This document shows positions 53,004 through 62,800 of a stretch of 64,000 nt of DNA, piece after piece; the first letter of the stretch is position 1; each line of letters begins with the position of its first letter. Made by a program: the position numbers and the translations under genes. Under the pieces are notes generated by a model, which saw nothing but the letters and a program-made list of their open reading frames with translations, did not search any database and was not told where the DNA came from. Source of the DNA: Bacteroidota bacterium (GTDB lineage: Bacteria > Bacteroidota > Bacteroidia > Chitinophagales > UBA10324). The stretch covers positions 131,507 to 195,506 of the forward strand of contig BJGQ01000002.1 of the NCBI GenBank assembly GCA_014190575.1, given 5' to 3'.

Positions 53004-54146
53004 ATGATTAACAAATTCAAAAATAACATGAAAAGAGTTGTTGTAATTTTTTTAATACTGACTTTACCTTTTTGCGTATTTGCACAAAGTACTCAGGATT
53101 TCAAAGTTAGTAAGGGCGAAACATTGTACGGGCTATCACAAAAATATAATACGACAGTTGCGCATTTGCTTGATATCAATCCAACTATCATTAATAATAA
53201 CTTACAGGAAGGAGCAACCATTAAAGTTCCGATTGTGAAAAATGATGTGAATTATAACAAAGTAAGAATTGGTCCTCCACAATTTATTGTTCCTGTTACT
53301 TACAACATTGGCAAGGGAGAAACCCTTTATTCCATATCAAAAAAAATGAATACCAATGTTGAAACATTGAGAATGTGGAACGAATTGAAAAATGATAACA
53401 TAAAGGCGGGACAAAATTTAATTGTTGGTTATGGCAATTCAAATAATGAAAATGGGGTAGGGAACGATACTAAACTAACTACTACTTCAGAACCAAAAAA
53501 AACCGAATCAGTAAAGAATACCGGTAAGGATGTTGTAAAAACCGGAAAGGAAAGTTCAACAAAAGATACCAAAAAAATAGTTGCTCCGAAGGATGATACC
53601 TTGGTGAAAAAACAAGATAACACCTCGGTATCAGTTATCAATACAAAAAATACTGATACAAAAACTGATTCGTATGCAGTGGTTGAAAACAAAAAAATAA
53701 TTACAACCCCGACAACAACAACTACTAATACAACAACAGTTGAAAAAAATTTGGTGACAGGTTCTACTTCTGTTATTTCAAATCAAGGAACTTCAAAAAC
53801 TACTGATACAACACCTGCAGTAACTACCGTTAAAACAAATTCAACGGGATCTGATAAAACTTTAACATACCTGACTGAGAAAGGAGTAATCACATGGACA
53901 AAAAGCAATAACGATGATGGACAGTATTATGCTCTGCACCCAACCGCTCCAATCGGAACCACCATCACGGTTAAGAATATGATGAATAGCAAAACCATTC
54001 AAGTAAAGGTGATTGGTAAGTTGCCGAACACCGCAGATAATCAGGGAGTATTAATGAAAATAAGTAACTCAGCAGCTAAAGCATTGAATGTATTAGACGA
54101 TAAATTTTTGTCCACTGCAAATTATATGGGGTATAAGGCGGAGTAA
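53004..54146 (+). CDS. Two-LysM protein with RlpA-like double-psi beta-barrel domain
   Basis: A 380-aa exported protein. Signal peptide 1-28, then LysM domains at about 30-77 (FKVSKGETLYGLSQKYNTTV) and 98-146 (YNIGKGETLYSISKKMNTNV), a low-complexity Thr/Lys/Asp linker (about 147-290) and an RlpA-like DPBB domain (about 290-378) with YYALHPTAPIGTTITVKNM. The RlpA catalytic R-G-P-F-Asp segment is replaced by IGKLPNTADNQG, so a hydrolytic role is doubtful. LysM domains bind peptidoglycan. An alternative start is ATG 53028 (MKRVVVIF); the first one is 17 bp from the divergent NfeD gene. Confidence 0.85.
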   Translation: MINKFKNNMKRVVVIFLILTLPFCVFAQSTQDFKVSKGETLYGLSQKYNTTVAHLLDINPTIINNNLQEGATIKVPIVKNDVNYNKVRIGPPQFIVPVTYNIGKGETLYSISKKMNTNVETLRMWNELKNDNIKAGQNLIVGYGNSNNENGVGNDTKLTTTSEPKKTESVKNTGKDVVKTGKESSTKDTKKIVAPKDDTLVKKQDNTSVSVINTKNTDTKTDSYAVVENKKIITTPTTTTTNTTTVEKNLVTGSTSVISNQGTSKTTDTTPAVTTVKTNSTGSDKTLTYLTEKGVITWTKSNNDDGQYYALHPTAPIGTTITVKNMMNSKTIQVKVIGKLPNTADNQGVLMKISNSAAKALNVLDDKFLSTANYMGYKAE

Positions 54147-54250
54147 TTTGAGGATTATTTTTTTTGCTTAATTGAGGATAAAATATTTTTTATTCTTTAG
54201 CTTGCTTGTAACTTTTCTGTTCGCATATTCGACTCACTCAAAATTCATTG

Positions 54251-56728
54251 ATGTTATTTAATACAAAGAAGATTTTTCTGCTTGTTGTTTTGATTTTATT
54301 TTCTGCATTAGCACATGCAACAGTTATTTCCGGAATCATTACCGACGAAAAAGGCGAACCGCTTTCTTATGCTACAGTATTAATTGAGGGTACTACTCAG
54401 GGTGCTACAGCCAATGGCGATGGAAAGTATTCGCTCACTGTTATCACGGGGCATTATTATAATCTGGTGTTTCAATATGTGGGGTATAAATCTGTAAGAA
54501 AAACAATAGAGGCCGTAGCTGAATCAATGAAATTAGATGTGCAGTTGCAGACCCAGCAAATGGAATTAAAAGAAATTGTAGTGAACAGCGATTCGGAAGA
54601 TCCTGCTTACAAGGTTATTCGTGCAGCAATAAAAAAAAGGAAGTATTACCTCACGCAGGTAGATGAATTCAAATGCAAAGTTTATATAAAGGGAATACAG
54701 AAATTAGATAGTATTCCGAAACGCATCATGGGTTTGAATGCTGATAAGCTGGGCCTTGATTCATCAATGCTTGGTATTGTTTACCTGAGCGAATCAGAGA
54801 GTGAATACAATTATCAGAAACCCGATAAGATTAGGGAGGTGATGTTTTCATCAAAGGTCAGTGGCGACAATAAGGCTTTCAGTTATAATCAGGCAAGTGA
54901 TTTTGATTTTAATTTTTATAAGAATTTATTAGACATTGGTTCTTTAAGCGACAGGGGTTTTGTTTCCCCCATTTCAGAATCAGCAATGCTTTATTATAAA
55001 TATAAATTGGTCGGAACCTTTTACGACCGAATCGATCTGATAAATAAAATACTGGTTACTCCGCGCCGGAAAACTGATCCTGTTTTCAGCGGGTATATAT
55101 ATATTGTTGAAGAAAGCTGGCGCATTCATAGTACCGATTTGTTTCTGACAAAAGATGCCAATATTGATTTTGTTGATTCACTGGAATTGAAACAGATTTA
55201 TTCTTCGGTTTCTGATTCGGTTTATATGCCTATTAACCAAACCATGTTATTTCAGTTCAAAGCTTTTGGTATAAAAGGTAACGGATATTTTATCGGCTCA
55301 TTTACTGATTACAACCTGAATCCTCAGTTTCCTAAAAAATTCTTTAAAGGGGAAACATTGAAAGTGAATGACGATGCCAACAAAAAAGATTCGGCCTACT
55401 GGAATGTGAACCGCCCCATACCATTAACGCAGGAAGAAATTGCTGACTACAGAAAAAAGGATAGCATAGCATTAAAAGAAAATTCGAAAGAGTACCTTGA
55501 TTCACTGGACAGGAAAAAAAATAAATTCGATTTCGGCGATTTGTTTTTAGGATACAATTACTACAAGCGATTCAACAAAACTTCAACAGGCACCGGTTCA
55601 ATATTGCAGTTTATTAATTTTAATACTGTTCAAGGTTGGGCGCCTGAAGTTTCTTTTTACAAATCAAAACGATGGGACGATAACCGCGTCATCAGATTTA
55701 ATGCTGATGCTGAATATGGGTTCAGCAACCAGAAAATCGGAGCAAGTTTTCGTTTTTTATATAACTATAAACCAGTTAAGTTTCAGCGGTTTTCAGTTGA
55801 AGGTGGAAGCCGTGTTAAACAATTTAACGAAAGCAATCCGATTAACGGATTAATTAATACCTGTTATACTTTATTGTATGAACAGAATTTTATGAAGTTA
55901 TATAACAATACTTATGGCGGTGTTACATGGCAGGGTGAAATAAAAAACGGAATCAGATTAACAGCTAAAGCAACCTACAATCATCGTGAATCACTGGAGA
56001 ATACAACTACAAAAACTTTTAACGACCGTCCAGGTGACAATTTCACTGTAAATTATCCATTCCCTTATTTTTCTAATCCAAATTTCATAACTTACAATGC
56101 ACTTATTACTACCATTGGTTTTAAAATAAATTTCAAGCAACAGTATTATACACGGCCTTATGAAAAAGTGATTGTTGGAACCAAGTATCCCACCTTACGA
56201 TTGTTTTATACAAAAGGGTGGAATACACTGGGTAGCAAGGTGAATTTTGATCAGGTTGAAATTGAAGTTACTGATAATCTGAAATTCGGTTTGTTCGGTA
56301 AATCGTCATACTTGTTAAGGGCAGGAGATTTTGTCAATAACCGGATTGTCGGAGATGTTGAACAAAAGCATTTCATGGGTAATCAAACAATTCTGGCTTT
56401 AAGCGATCACTTGCATGGTTTTCAGTTACTGCCTTATTATGATTACAGTACTCGTGAGTATTATGCGGAAGGGCATTACGAACATCACTTCAATGGTTTT
56501 TTCCTGAATAAAATACCGTTGCTGCGGAAATTAAAACTGAAGGAAGTGGGCAGCGCACATTACTTAATTACTCCTGAAATAAATTATGCCGAACTCTCTG
56601 CTGGGTTAGAACACATACTGAAAGTTTTCAGAGTGGATTGGATAAACTCTTACAGCAATCAGCTAAAATTAAAATCAGGATTTGTGATTGGAATTAATCT
56701 GGGCGATGCGCTGCAAATTGAATTGTAA
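54251..56728 (+). CDS. DUF5686/carboxypeptidase-regulatory-like outer-membrane protein
   Basis: A 825-aa protein. Signal peptide (about 1-22), CarboxypepD_reg-like plug domain (about 23-95, with GIITDEKGEPLSYATVLIEG), then a large DUF5686 region predicted as outer-membrane beta-barrel: KYFTRPYEKVIVGTKYPTLR-like C-terminal strands and an ending QIEL. In Bacteroidota such proteins accompany surface and nutrient transport, but the family has no known function. ATG 54251 is preferred to TTG 54248. The two M16 peptidase genes follow within 60 and 45 bp and may form an operon. Confidence 0.88.
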   Translation: MLFNTKKIFLLVVLILFSALAHATVISGIITDEKGEPLSYATVLIEGTTQGATANGDGKYSLTVITGHYYNLVFQYVGYKSVRKTIEAVAESMKLDVQLQTQQMELKEIVVNSDSEDPAYKVIRAAIKKRKYYLTQVDEFKCKVYIKGIQKLDSIPKRIMGLNADKLGLDSSMLGIVYLSESESEYNYQKPDKIREVMFSSKVSGDNKAFSYNQASDFDFNFYKNLLDIGSLSDRGFVSPISESAMLYYKYKLVGTFYDRIDLINKILVTPRRKTDPVFSGYIYIVEESWRIHSTDLFLTKDANIDFVDSLELKQIYSSVSDSVYMPINQTMLFQFKAFGIKGNGYFIGSFTDYNLNPQFPKKFFKGETLKVNDDANKKDSAYWNVNRPIPLTQEEIADYRKKDSIALKENSKEYLDSLDRKKNKFDFGDLFLGYNYYKRFNKTSTGTGSILQFINFNTVQGWAPEVSFYKSKRWDDNRVIRFNADAEYGFSNQKIGASFRFLYNYKPVKFQRFSVEGGSRVKQFNESNPINGLINTCYTLLYEQNFMKLYNNTYGGVTWQGEIKNGIRLTAKATYNHRESLENTTTKTFNDRPGDNFTVNYPFPYFSNPNFITYNALITTIGFKINFKQQYYTRPYEKVIVGTKYPTLRLFYTKGWNTLGSKVNFDQVEIEVTDNLKFGLFGKSSYLLRAGDFVNNRIVGDVEQKHFMGNQTILALSDHLHGFQLLPYYDYSTREYYAEGHYEHHFNGFFLNKIPLLRKLKLKEVGSAHYLITPEINYAELSAGLEHILKVFRVDWINSYSNQLKLKSGFVIGINLGDALQIEL

Positions 56729-56785
56729 TAATTGTATGATAGTTAAAAATTAAATTTTCTTTTCTTTGAAAGCAGAATACAAAAA

Positions 56786-58102
56786 ATGAAAAAAATAACT
56801 TCAGTTCTGAGTTTGTTGTTAGCAACAAATTTTTCGTTCGCTTATGATTATCCGGTGTATTCAAAAGTTTTAGCAAACGGATTAAAGGTAATTGTATGCG
56901 AGCGGCCCACAGGAGAAATGATAGAAGTGCAGGTATGGTATAAGGCCGGAAGCAAGGATGAAACCGAAGGCATACGCGGCATGGCGCATATGTTTGAGCA
57001 CATGATGTTTCGCGGCTCAAAAAATTATCCGGGTGAAGGCGATGTGTTTTTAGATTCAATGGAAGCACTCGGTGGCAATGTAAATGCCTACACCACTTTT
57101 GACCGAACTGTTTATCACGAAACGATACCGAAAGATAAAATCACTATGGTATTTAAAATGGAAGCCGACCGCATGGCCAATTTAACTTTGAGTCAGACAA
57201 CCCTTGATGTGGAACGACAAGTGGTGGGAGAGGAGTTGCGCAATGGTGAGAACAATTGGTTTCAACGAATGCACAATACAGTTTATGATCAGTTGTATCC
57301 GACAGGTCATCCGTATCGTGTGGATGTGATTGGATATTTAGATCAGATAGTTTCGTTCACTACAAAACAGTGTCAGGATTTTTACGATAAATTTTACAGT
57401 CCGAATAACGCGGTGTTGATAGTTGTTGGAAATGTAAACCATGATGAGGTATTTGCGTTGGCCGAAAAAAATTTCGGAGTCATTACCAAACAAATTCCAC
57501 CGATAGAGAAATATAAAACACCTGATATTTTTTCTGATTCACTGCGGCAGTATGAATACGCTGTTGATTTTCCGGTGCAGATTTATGGTTACATTATTCC
57601 GAAACCCGCAGTGGGTGATAGTGATTTTTATAAATTTTTGTTTCTGAAAGATTTATTGTTCACCAATTCGAATTCAGTTTTCAATAAAGAAATTGTAGAA
57701 GACATGCAAGCCGCCTATCAGATTTCTCCATTGAGTGATGACTGGAGTTTATACACTAACTACTGCGAACTTTATATAATCATGCAGGCTGCACCGGGAA
57801 ATGTGAAAGTGAAAAAAGCAATCAATACTGAAATACAATCCATAATTGATGAAGGCATGGATGCGCAATTAATGAAAGATTATTTGCAAAGCATGAAAGC
57901 ACAACGCACTTTGAATTTGTATCAGAATGATTTTGTGTCAAACGAATTAGGAATGGCTGAAATGTATTTAGGAGATTATCAAAAGACGAATGATATGTAT
58001 GAAGCCTTTGAAAAAATTACTCCTGAACAATTGCAGCAAACTGCAGTCAAGTATTTCAATCCTCAAAACTTTAAAGTGTTAAACATTAAACCAACTTTTT
58101 GA
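56786..58102 (+). CDS. M16 metallopeptidase, active subunit
   Basis: Zinc peptidase of the pitrilysin/insulinase family, 438 aa, exported (signal peptide 1-19, ending SFAYDYP). The inverted zinc motif H-M-F-E-H spans His68 to His72, and the downstream metal Glu lies in VVGEELRNGENN near residue 149. It has one catalytic and one inactive half within the chain (second half from about 220). Paired with the following gene, which lacks the motif, as in bacterial M16B heterodimers. Confidence 0.92.
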   Translation: MKKITSVLSLLLATNFSFAYDYPVYSKVLANGLKVIVCERPTGEMIEVQVWYKAGSKDETEGIRGMAHMFEHMMFRGSKNYPGEGDVFLDSMEALGGNVNAYTTFDRTVYHETIPKDKITMVFKMEADRMANLTLSQTTLDVERQVVGEELRNGENNWFQRMHNTVYDQLYPTGHPYRVDVIGYLDQIVSFTTKQCQDFYDKFYSPNNAVLIVVGNVNHDEVFALAEKNFGVITKQIPPIEKYKTPDIFSDSLRQYEYAVDFPVQIYGYIIPKPAVGDSDFYKFLFLKDLLFTNSNSVFNKEIVEDMQAAYQISPLSDDWSLYTNYCELYIIMQAAPGNVKVKKAINTEIQSIIDEGMDAQLMKDYLQSMKAQRTLNLYQNDFVSNELGMAEMYLGDYQKTNDMYEAFEKITPEQLQQTAVKYFNPQNFKVLNIKPTF

Positions 58103-58144
58103 TTTGGTAATTCACATTTCACCAGCGAAAAATCACAAAACAAA

Positions 58145-59509
58145 ATGAAAAAATATTTTAAACAATTAGCACTTTTCATCCTTCACTTTTTATTCTTCAC
58201 CATTGCAACTGCGCAAACATTTCCAGATGTGCAGCAATTTCAACTTGCTAATAAATTGAAAGTGTATGTGATTCCTTACGGTGATATTTCGGCAACTGAA
58301 GTTACATTGTTTGTAAACTGCGGACAGAAAAATGAAATCCCAGGTCAGCAATCATATTCAGAAATTGTGGCGAACTGTTTAGCACTTGGGAGTGAAAAAT
58401 ATGACCGCACGCAATTGCAGGATGAGCTTTTTAAACTTGGCACCGGAATTAGCGCAACGGCAAATGAAAATTACACGACAGTATCAGCTCGATTTCTGAA
58501 TGAAAATTTAGATAAAGGATTGGATATTTTTTCATCAGTGATTATGAAACCATTGTTTCCGGATGAAGAACTGAAACAATACATATCACGCACTGTTGAT
58601 TTTAATAACCTGAATAAAATGGATATTGGAGCACTGGCCAGTGTGTTTTCAAATCTGAGTGTTTATGGAATTAATAATCCGCTTGGCCGATATTTTTATA
58701 AAGATCAATTGATAAAAATTACTCCTGCTATATTGAAAGATTTTTATTCGTTCAACTACACCCCGGGAAATTCGCGATTGGTTATTTGTGGAAAAACAGA
58801 TTTAGCTTCTGCGAAATTATTAGCTGAAAAATATTTCGGTTCATGGACAGCTCCTTATGGCGAAGTGAATGGTGTGAGTTATTCTGTTGACCCGATAAAG
58901 AAAATTGAAATTGGTTTCATCAACAGAAGCGGTGCCACACAAGCATCATTACAGTGGAATAAAATTGGCCCACAACCTTTAACCAAGGATGCTGATATAT
59001 TCAGAATTGCAAACTATGTTTTCAATCAGGTATTATTCAAAGAAATTCGTGAGAAAGGAGGAAAGACTTATGGCATCAGAAGCAGTTATGATCCTGGTTC
59101 GAGCTCTTCCATTTTTTCAATCACCACTCAGGTGCGCAGCGTTGAAGTTGAAAATACAATGGTGCTGTTTGATCAAGTTTTGAAGAATTTTTATGACATC
59201 GGAATTAATCAATTGCAATTGAAAAAAGCGAAACAGTCAATGGAAAAATCAGTAACCGGAATTGACAATCCTACTTCGTGGATTCAGTTTTTTAATCCTG
59301 TTGTATATTCAAATCCTGATTCAAGAAAAAATTTAGTGAGGATGATTAACCTAATCTCACTTGACGAGGTAAATAAAATCATCAAAAAATATTACACTCC
59401 TGATTCATATAAATTAATTATTGCCGGACAGGAGGAGGTTATTTCACCTTTAATTCCACAATGGAATACAATAAAAAAATATACCGTTGCTGATATCTCA
59501 ACCATGTAA
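58145..59509 (+). CDS. M16 peptidase-like subunit, zinc motif absent
   Basis: A 454-aa homologue of the preceding protein with a signal peptide (ending TIATAQT). Where the HxxEH motif should be, it reads QQSYSEIVANCLALGSEKYD, so no zinc site remains. The later R/Y substrate-binding elements (KEIREKGGKTYGIRSSYDPG) are kept, which is typical of the non-catalytic partner. The gap to the active subunit is 42 bp, and co-expression as a heterodimer is expected. Confidence 0.9.
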   Translation: MKKYFKQLALFILHFLFFTIATAQTFPDVQQFQLANKLKVYVIPYGDISATEVTLFVNCGQKNEIPGQQSYSEIVANCLALGSEKYDRTQLQDELFKLGTGISATANENYTTVSARFLNENLDKGLDIFSSVIMKPLFPDEELKQYISRTVDFNNLNKMDIGALASVFSNLSVYGINNPLGRYFYKDQLIKITPAILKDFYSFNYTPGNSRLVICGKTDLASAKLLAEKYFGSWTAPYGEVNGVSYSVDPIKKIEIGFINRSGATQASLQWNKIGPQPLTKDADIFRIANYVFNQVLFKEIREKGGKTYGIRSSYDPGSSSSIFSITTQVRSVEVENTMVLFDQVLKNFYDIGINQLQLKKAKQSMEKSVTGIDNPTSWIQFFNPVVYSNPDSRKNLVRMINLISLDEVNKIIKKYYTPDSYKLIIAGQEEVISPLIPQWNTIKKYTVADISTM

Positions 59510-59862
59510 TTTGTAGTCGGTTAAATAGGTAATATGCCTATAGTAAAAAAGGGTAGAGTTTTTTAATTAGGATGTGCAATCTTATTATCTTGCGCAGAAA
59601 TAATAAATTCATAAGAAATTTTTACACTGTATAGTTTTTAAAAGAAATTTTAGCGAGAAGAGTACTGTTGTAAAAATTTCGTGCTTGTTATTTTCAACTG
59701 AATAAAAATTAATTCAGTTTGTGTTTTATTTAAAATAAAAAGCAGATGTTTCATTGTAAAGTTTCAAGTACTATTTATTCCTGTTCAGCAGAATTATTGT
59801 TGACCAATAAGTATTATATATTTATCATTGTCGGAACAAAAAAGAAGAAATAAATAATCAGA
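59510..59862. other. AT-rich leader region of the giant SprB-repeat gene
   Basis: The 353-bp gap holds no gene I can support. A small ATAGG-N7-CCTAT stem at 59525-59541 lacks a T run. TTG at 59797-59799 and TATATTTA at 59817-59824, 17 bp apart, are a possible promoter 39 bp before the ATG, with one mismatch from consensus. Confidence 0.4.
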
Positions 59863-62800
59863 ATGACTAAGCAAATAATATACGGTTTATTGCTTAATCA
59901 AAAATTCAGGTATCGGAATTTATTCAGCTTTTTCATTGCACCACATTACTCCATTTTATTTTTATTATTTAGTTTGCTTCTTGTAAAAAATTCAAACGCT
60001 CAGAATTATAATATGGCAAATGGGAGCATTTCAGATTGCTCCGGAAATTTTTATGACCCGCAAGGTCCTGCAGTAAATTATTTGAACAATTCTAATTTCG
60101 CTGAAACCATTTGCAGCAGTGTTGCCGGTCAATGTGTTTCCATTTCCTTTACAGCATTTAACCTAGAAAATGGATTTGATTTTTTATATATTTATGATGG
60201 GTCAAACGCAACTCAAAATCTTATTGGAATTTATACAGGAACAACATTGCCCGGAACAATTACTTCATCCGGCGGTTGTTTAACATTTGTTTTTACTTCT
60301 GACGGAACCACAAGACGACCAGGTTGGGAAGCAACAATTAGCTGCGGACCGTGTAACAACAATCCCGATTATGTAATGACCGGAACACCGATTGTTTCCT
60401 GTAGCGGAACATTTTATGATCCCGGTGGAACAGGGGATTATGTTGATAATTCAAATTTTACACAAACTATTTGCAGTGGTGTTGCCGGACAATGTTTGAG
60501 TCTTTTCTTTTCACAATTTGCACTTGAAAACAATTATGATTTTTTAACAATTTATGATGGACCAAGTACAGCGAGTCCTTTAATCGGAAGTTACACAGGA
60601 ACAACTTCTCCCGGAACAGTTACAGCTTCCAGTGGATGCATAACATTAGTGTTTACTTCAGATTTTATCGGAACTGATGCCGGATGGGCAGCCTCAATTG
60701 CATGCGGTTCTTGCGGGAGTGGTGGAAATCCAAACTGCGGTTGTCCTGCTGGCGGAACAGCACCTTTAAATGATAATTGTAGTGGCGCAATAAATATCGG
60801 AACCCTTCCAACTCCTGCTGCTTGTCCGAGTGGTGCTGGAAATACAATTACCATTCAGGGAACAACTAATTGTGCAACAGCCCCGGCAAATTTTGCTTAT
60901 CAAACAGGTTGTCAGCCTGCAGGAAATCAACCGTGGCCTGCTGCTGATGTATGGTATCAGATTACTGTTACAGGAACTGAATTACACATTCAAATTCCTG
61001 GAGGAGGAATGCAAACTCCTTCGGTTGCCATTTATCAGGGATCGAATTGCAATAATTTAATTCCGCGCGGATGTGCAATTGGTAATGCTGCAGGATTAAA
61101 TACAACTTTTGCTCCTGTAGCTCCGGGTACTTATTGGATTCAGGTAAGTGGTGGAAATCTGAATGACCAATGTGATTTCAGTATGACAGTTTGGAATAAT
61201 CTGGATTGTCAGGGATGCGTGCTTGGAAGTAATTTAACTGTAAATCCTCCACCTGTAAACGGATATTATCAACCCAATACTGCAGTGAATTTTTGTTTTA
61301 CAATTACTAATTATAATCAAACAAGTTTTAACTGGTTGCACGGAGTAGTTCCAACTTTTGGGTCTGGTTGGAATTCGGGTTCACTAACAGTAGTGCCTGC
61401 GAATAATTGTGGAGCAGATGATGCGGGATTATTCTGGAATAATCAACCCGGTGTTTGGTCGTGGTACAATTCAGTTACCAGTACAGCAACCGGTGCTACT
61501 TATGGACCTGGATTTTTCTTTGAGCAATCGCAACCAATAGGAATTGTAGATGGTAATCCAGGAAACAGTTATGGTGATAATGGATATCTGAATAATCTCT
61601 CAACTTCCGGCTCTTGTATCTGGACCTTCTGCTGGACCATAACCACACAACCAAACTGTACAAATGGAGCTGATTTAAATGTTGATATAAATACTTTAGG
61701 TGATGGCGAAAGTGGTGGGTGGGCTTCAATAGGTTGTCAGGGTGATCCCAATCCAAACTTCAATGCAACCATGCAATGTTGTTTGCCGCCAACAGTTAAT
61801 ACTTCTCCACCAACATGTAATCAAACAAATGGATCAGCGTCAGCATTAGGAGATGGAACCGGTCCGTGGACTTATGATTGGTTTGATGCCGGAAATAATT
61901 TATTACAGACTGACCCGACATTAAATGGTTCGGCTTCCATTGGTAATCTTGCTTCAGGAAATTATTATGTTATAGTCACCGATGCAGCCGGATGTTCAAC
62001 AATTACTGATTTTACAATTGCTCCATCAAGCTCATTAACTCTTTCAACAACTCATATTAATGTACCGTGCAGTGGCACTTCAACCGCGTCAATTAATTTA
62101 ACAGTGAATAGCGTGAATGCACCCTTCACTTATATTTGGTCAAATGGATTTGTTACTGAAGATTTAGCAAATCTTGCGGTTGGTATTTATACTGTTACAG
62201 TAACCGATAACACCGGATGCAGCGGAACAACTTCTGTTACAATCACACAACTTTCAAGTCCAACTGTTATACTCAATCCGGTAAATGTTGTGTGCAACGG
62301 AGGCACTACCGGAAGTATTTCTTCATTGGTAAATGGTGGTACATCTCCATATACTTATCAATGGTCAACAGGTGCTGCTACTGCAAATTTAACTTCGCTT
62401 TCAATTGGCTCCTATTCTATAACTGTTACAGACGCGAATGGATGCACTACTGCTGCAAGCGTTACAATAACTCAACCGAATCCAAATGTTGTTACTCTTG
62501 AACATCAAGACATTACCTGCGGTAACGATGATGGCGAAGCTGCTGTAGATAATATCACTGGAGGAGGAGGACCATTTACATATTTATGGAGCACTGGTGC
62601 AAATACTATTCAAATAGATAATCTTCCTCCCGGAACATATTCGGTAACCGTAACAAATGTAGCAGGATGCACTTCAACAGAGTCTGTTACATTGGTAGCA
62701 ATTAGTTTTCCTGTGTTAAGTGAAGTACATGTAAACACAACTTGTGGAAACATAAATGGTAGCATAAATGTTTCTGTTGTGGGTGGTACAGCACCATTTT

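Noticed and set aside
60591..60854. Short minus-strand frames inside the giant SprB-repeat gene
   Set aside because: They are antisense shadows of the open plus-strand frame, rich in Pro and His from the complementary repeats.
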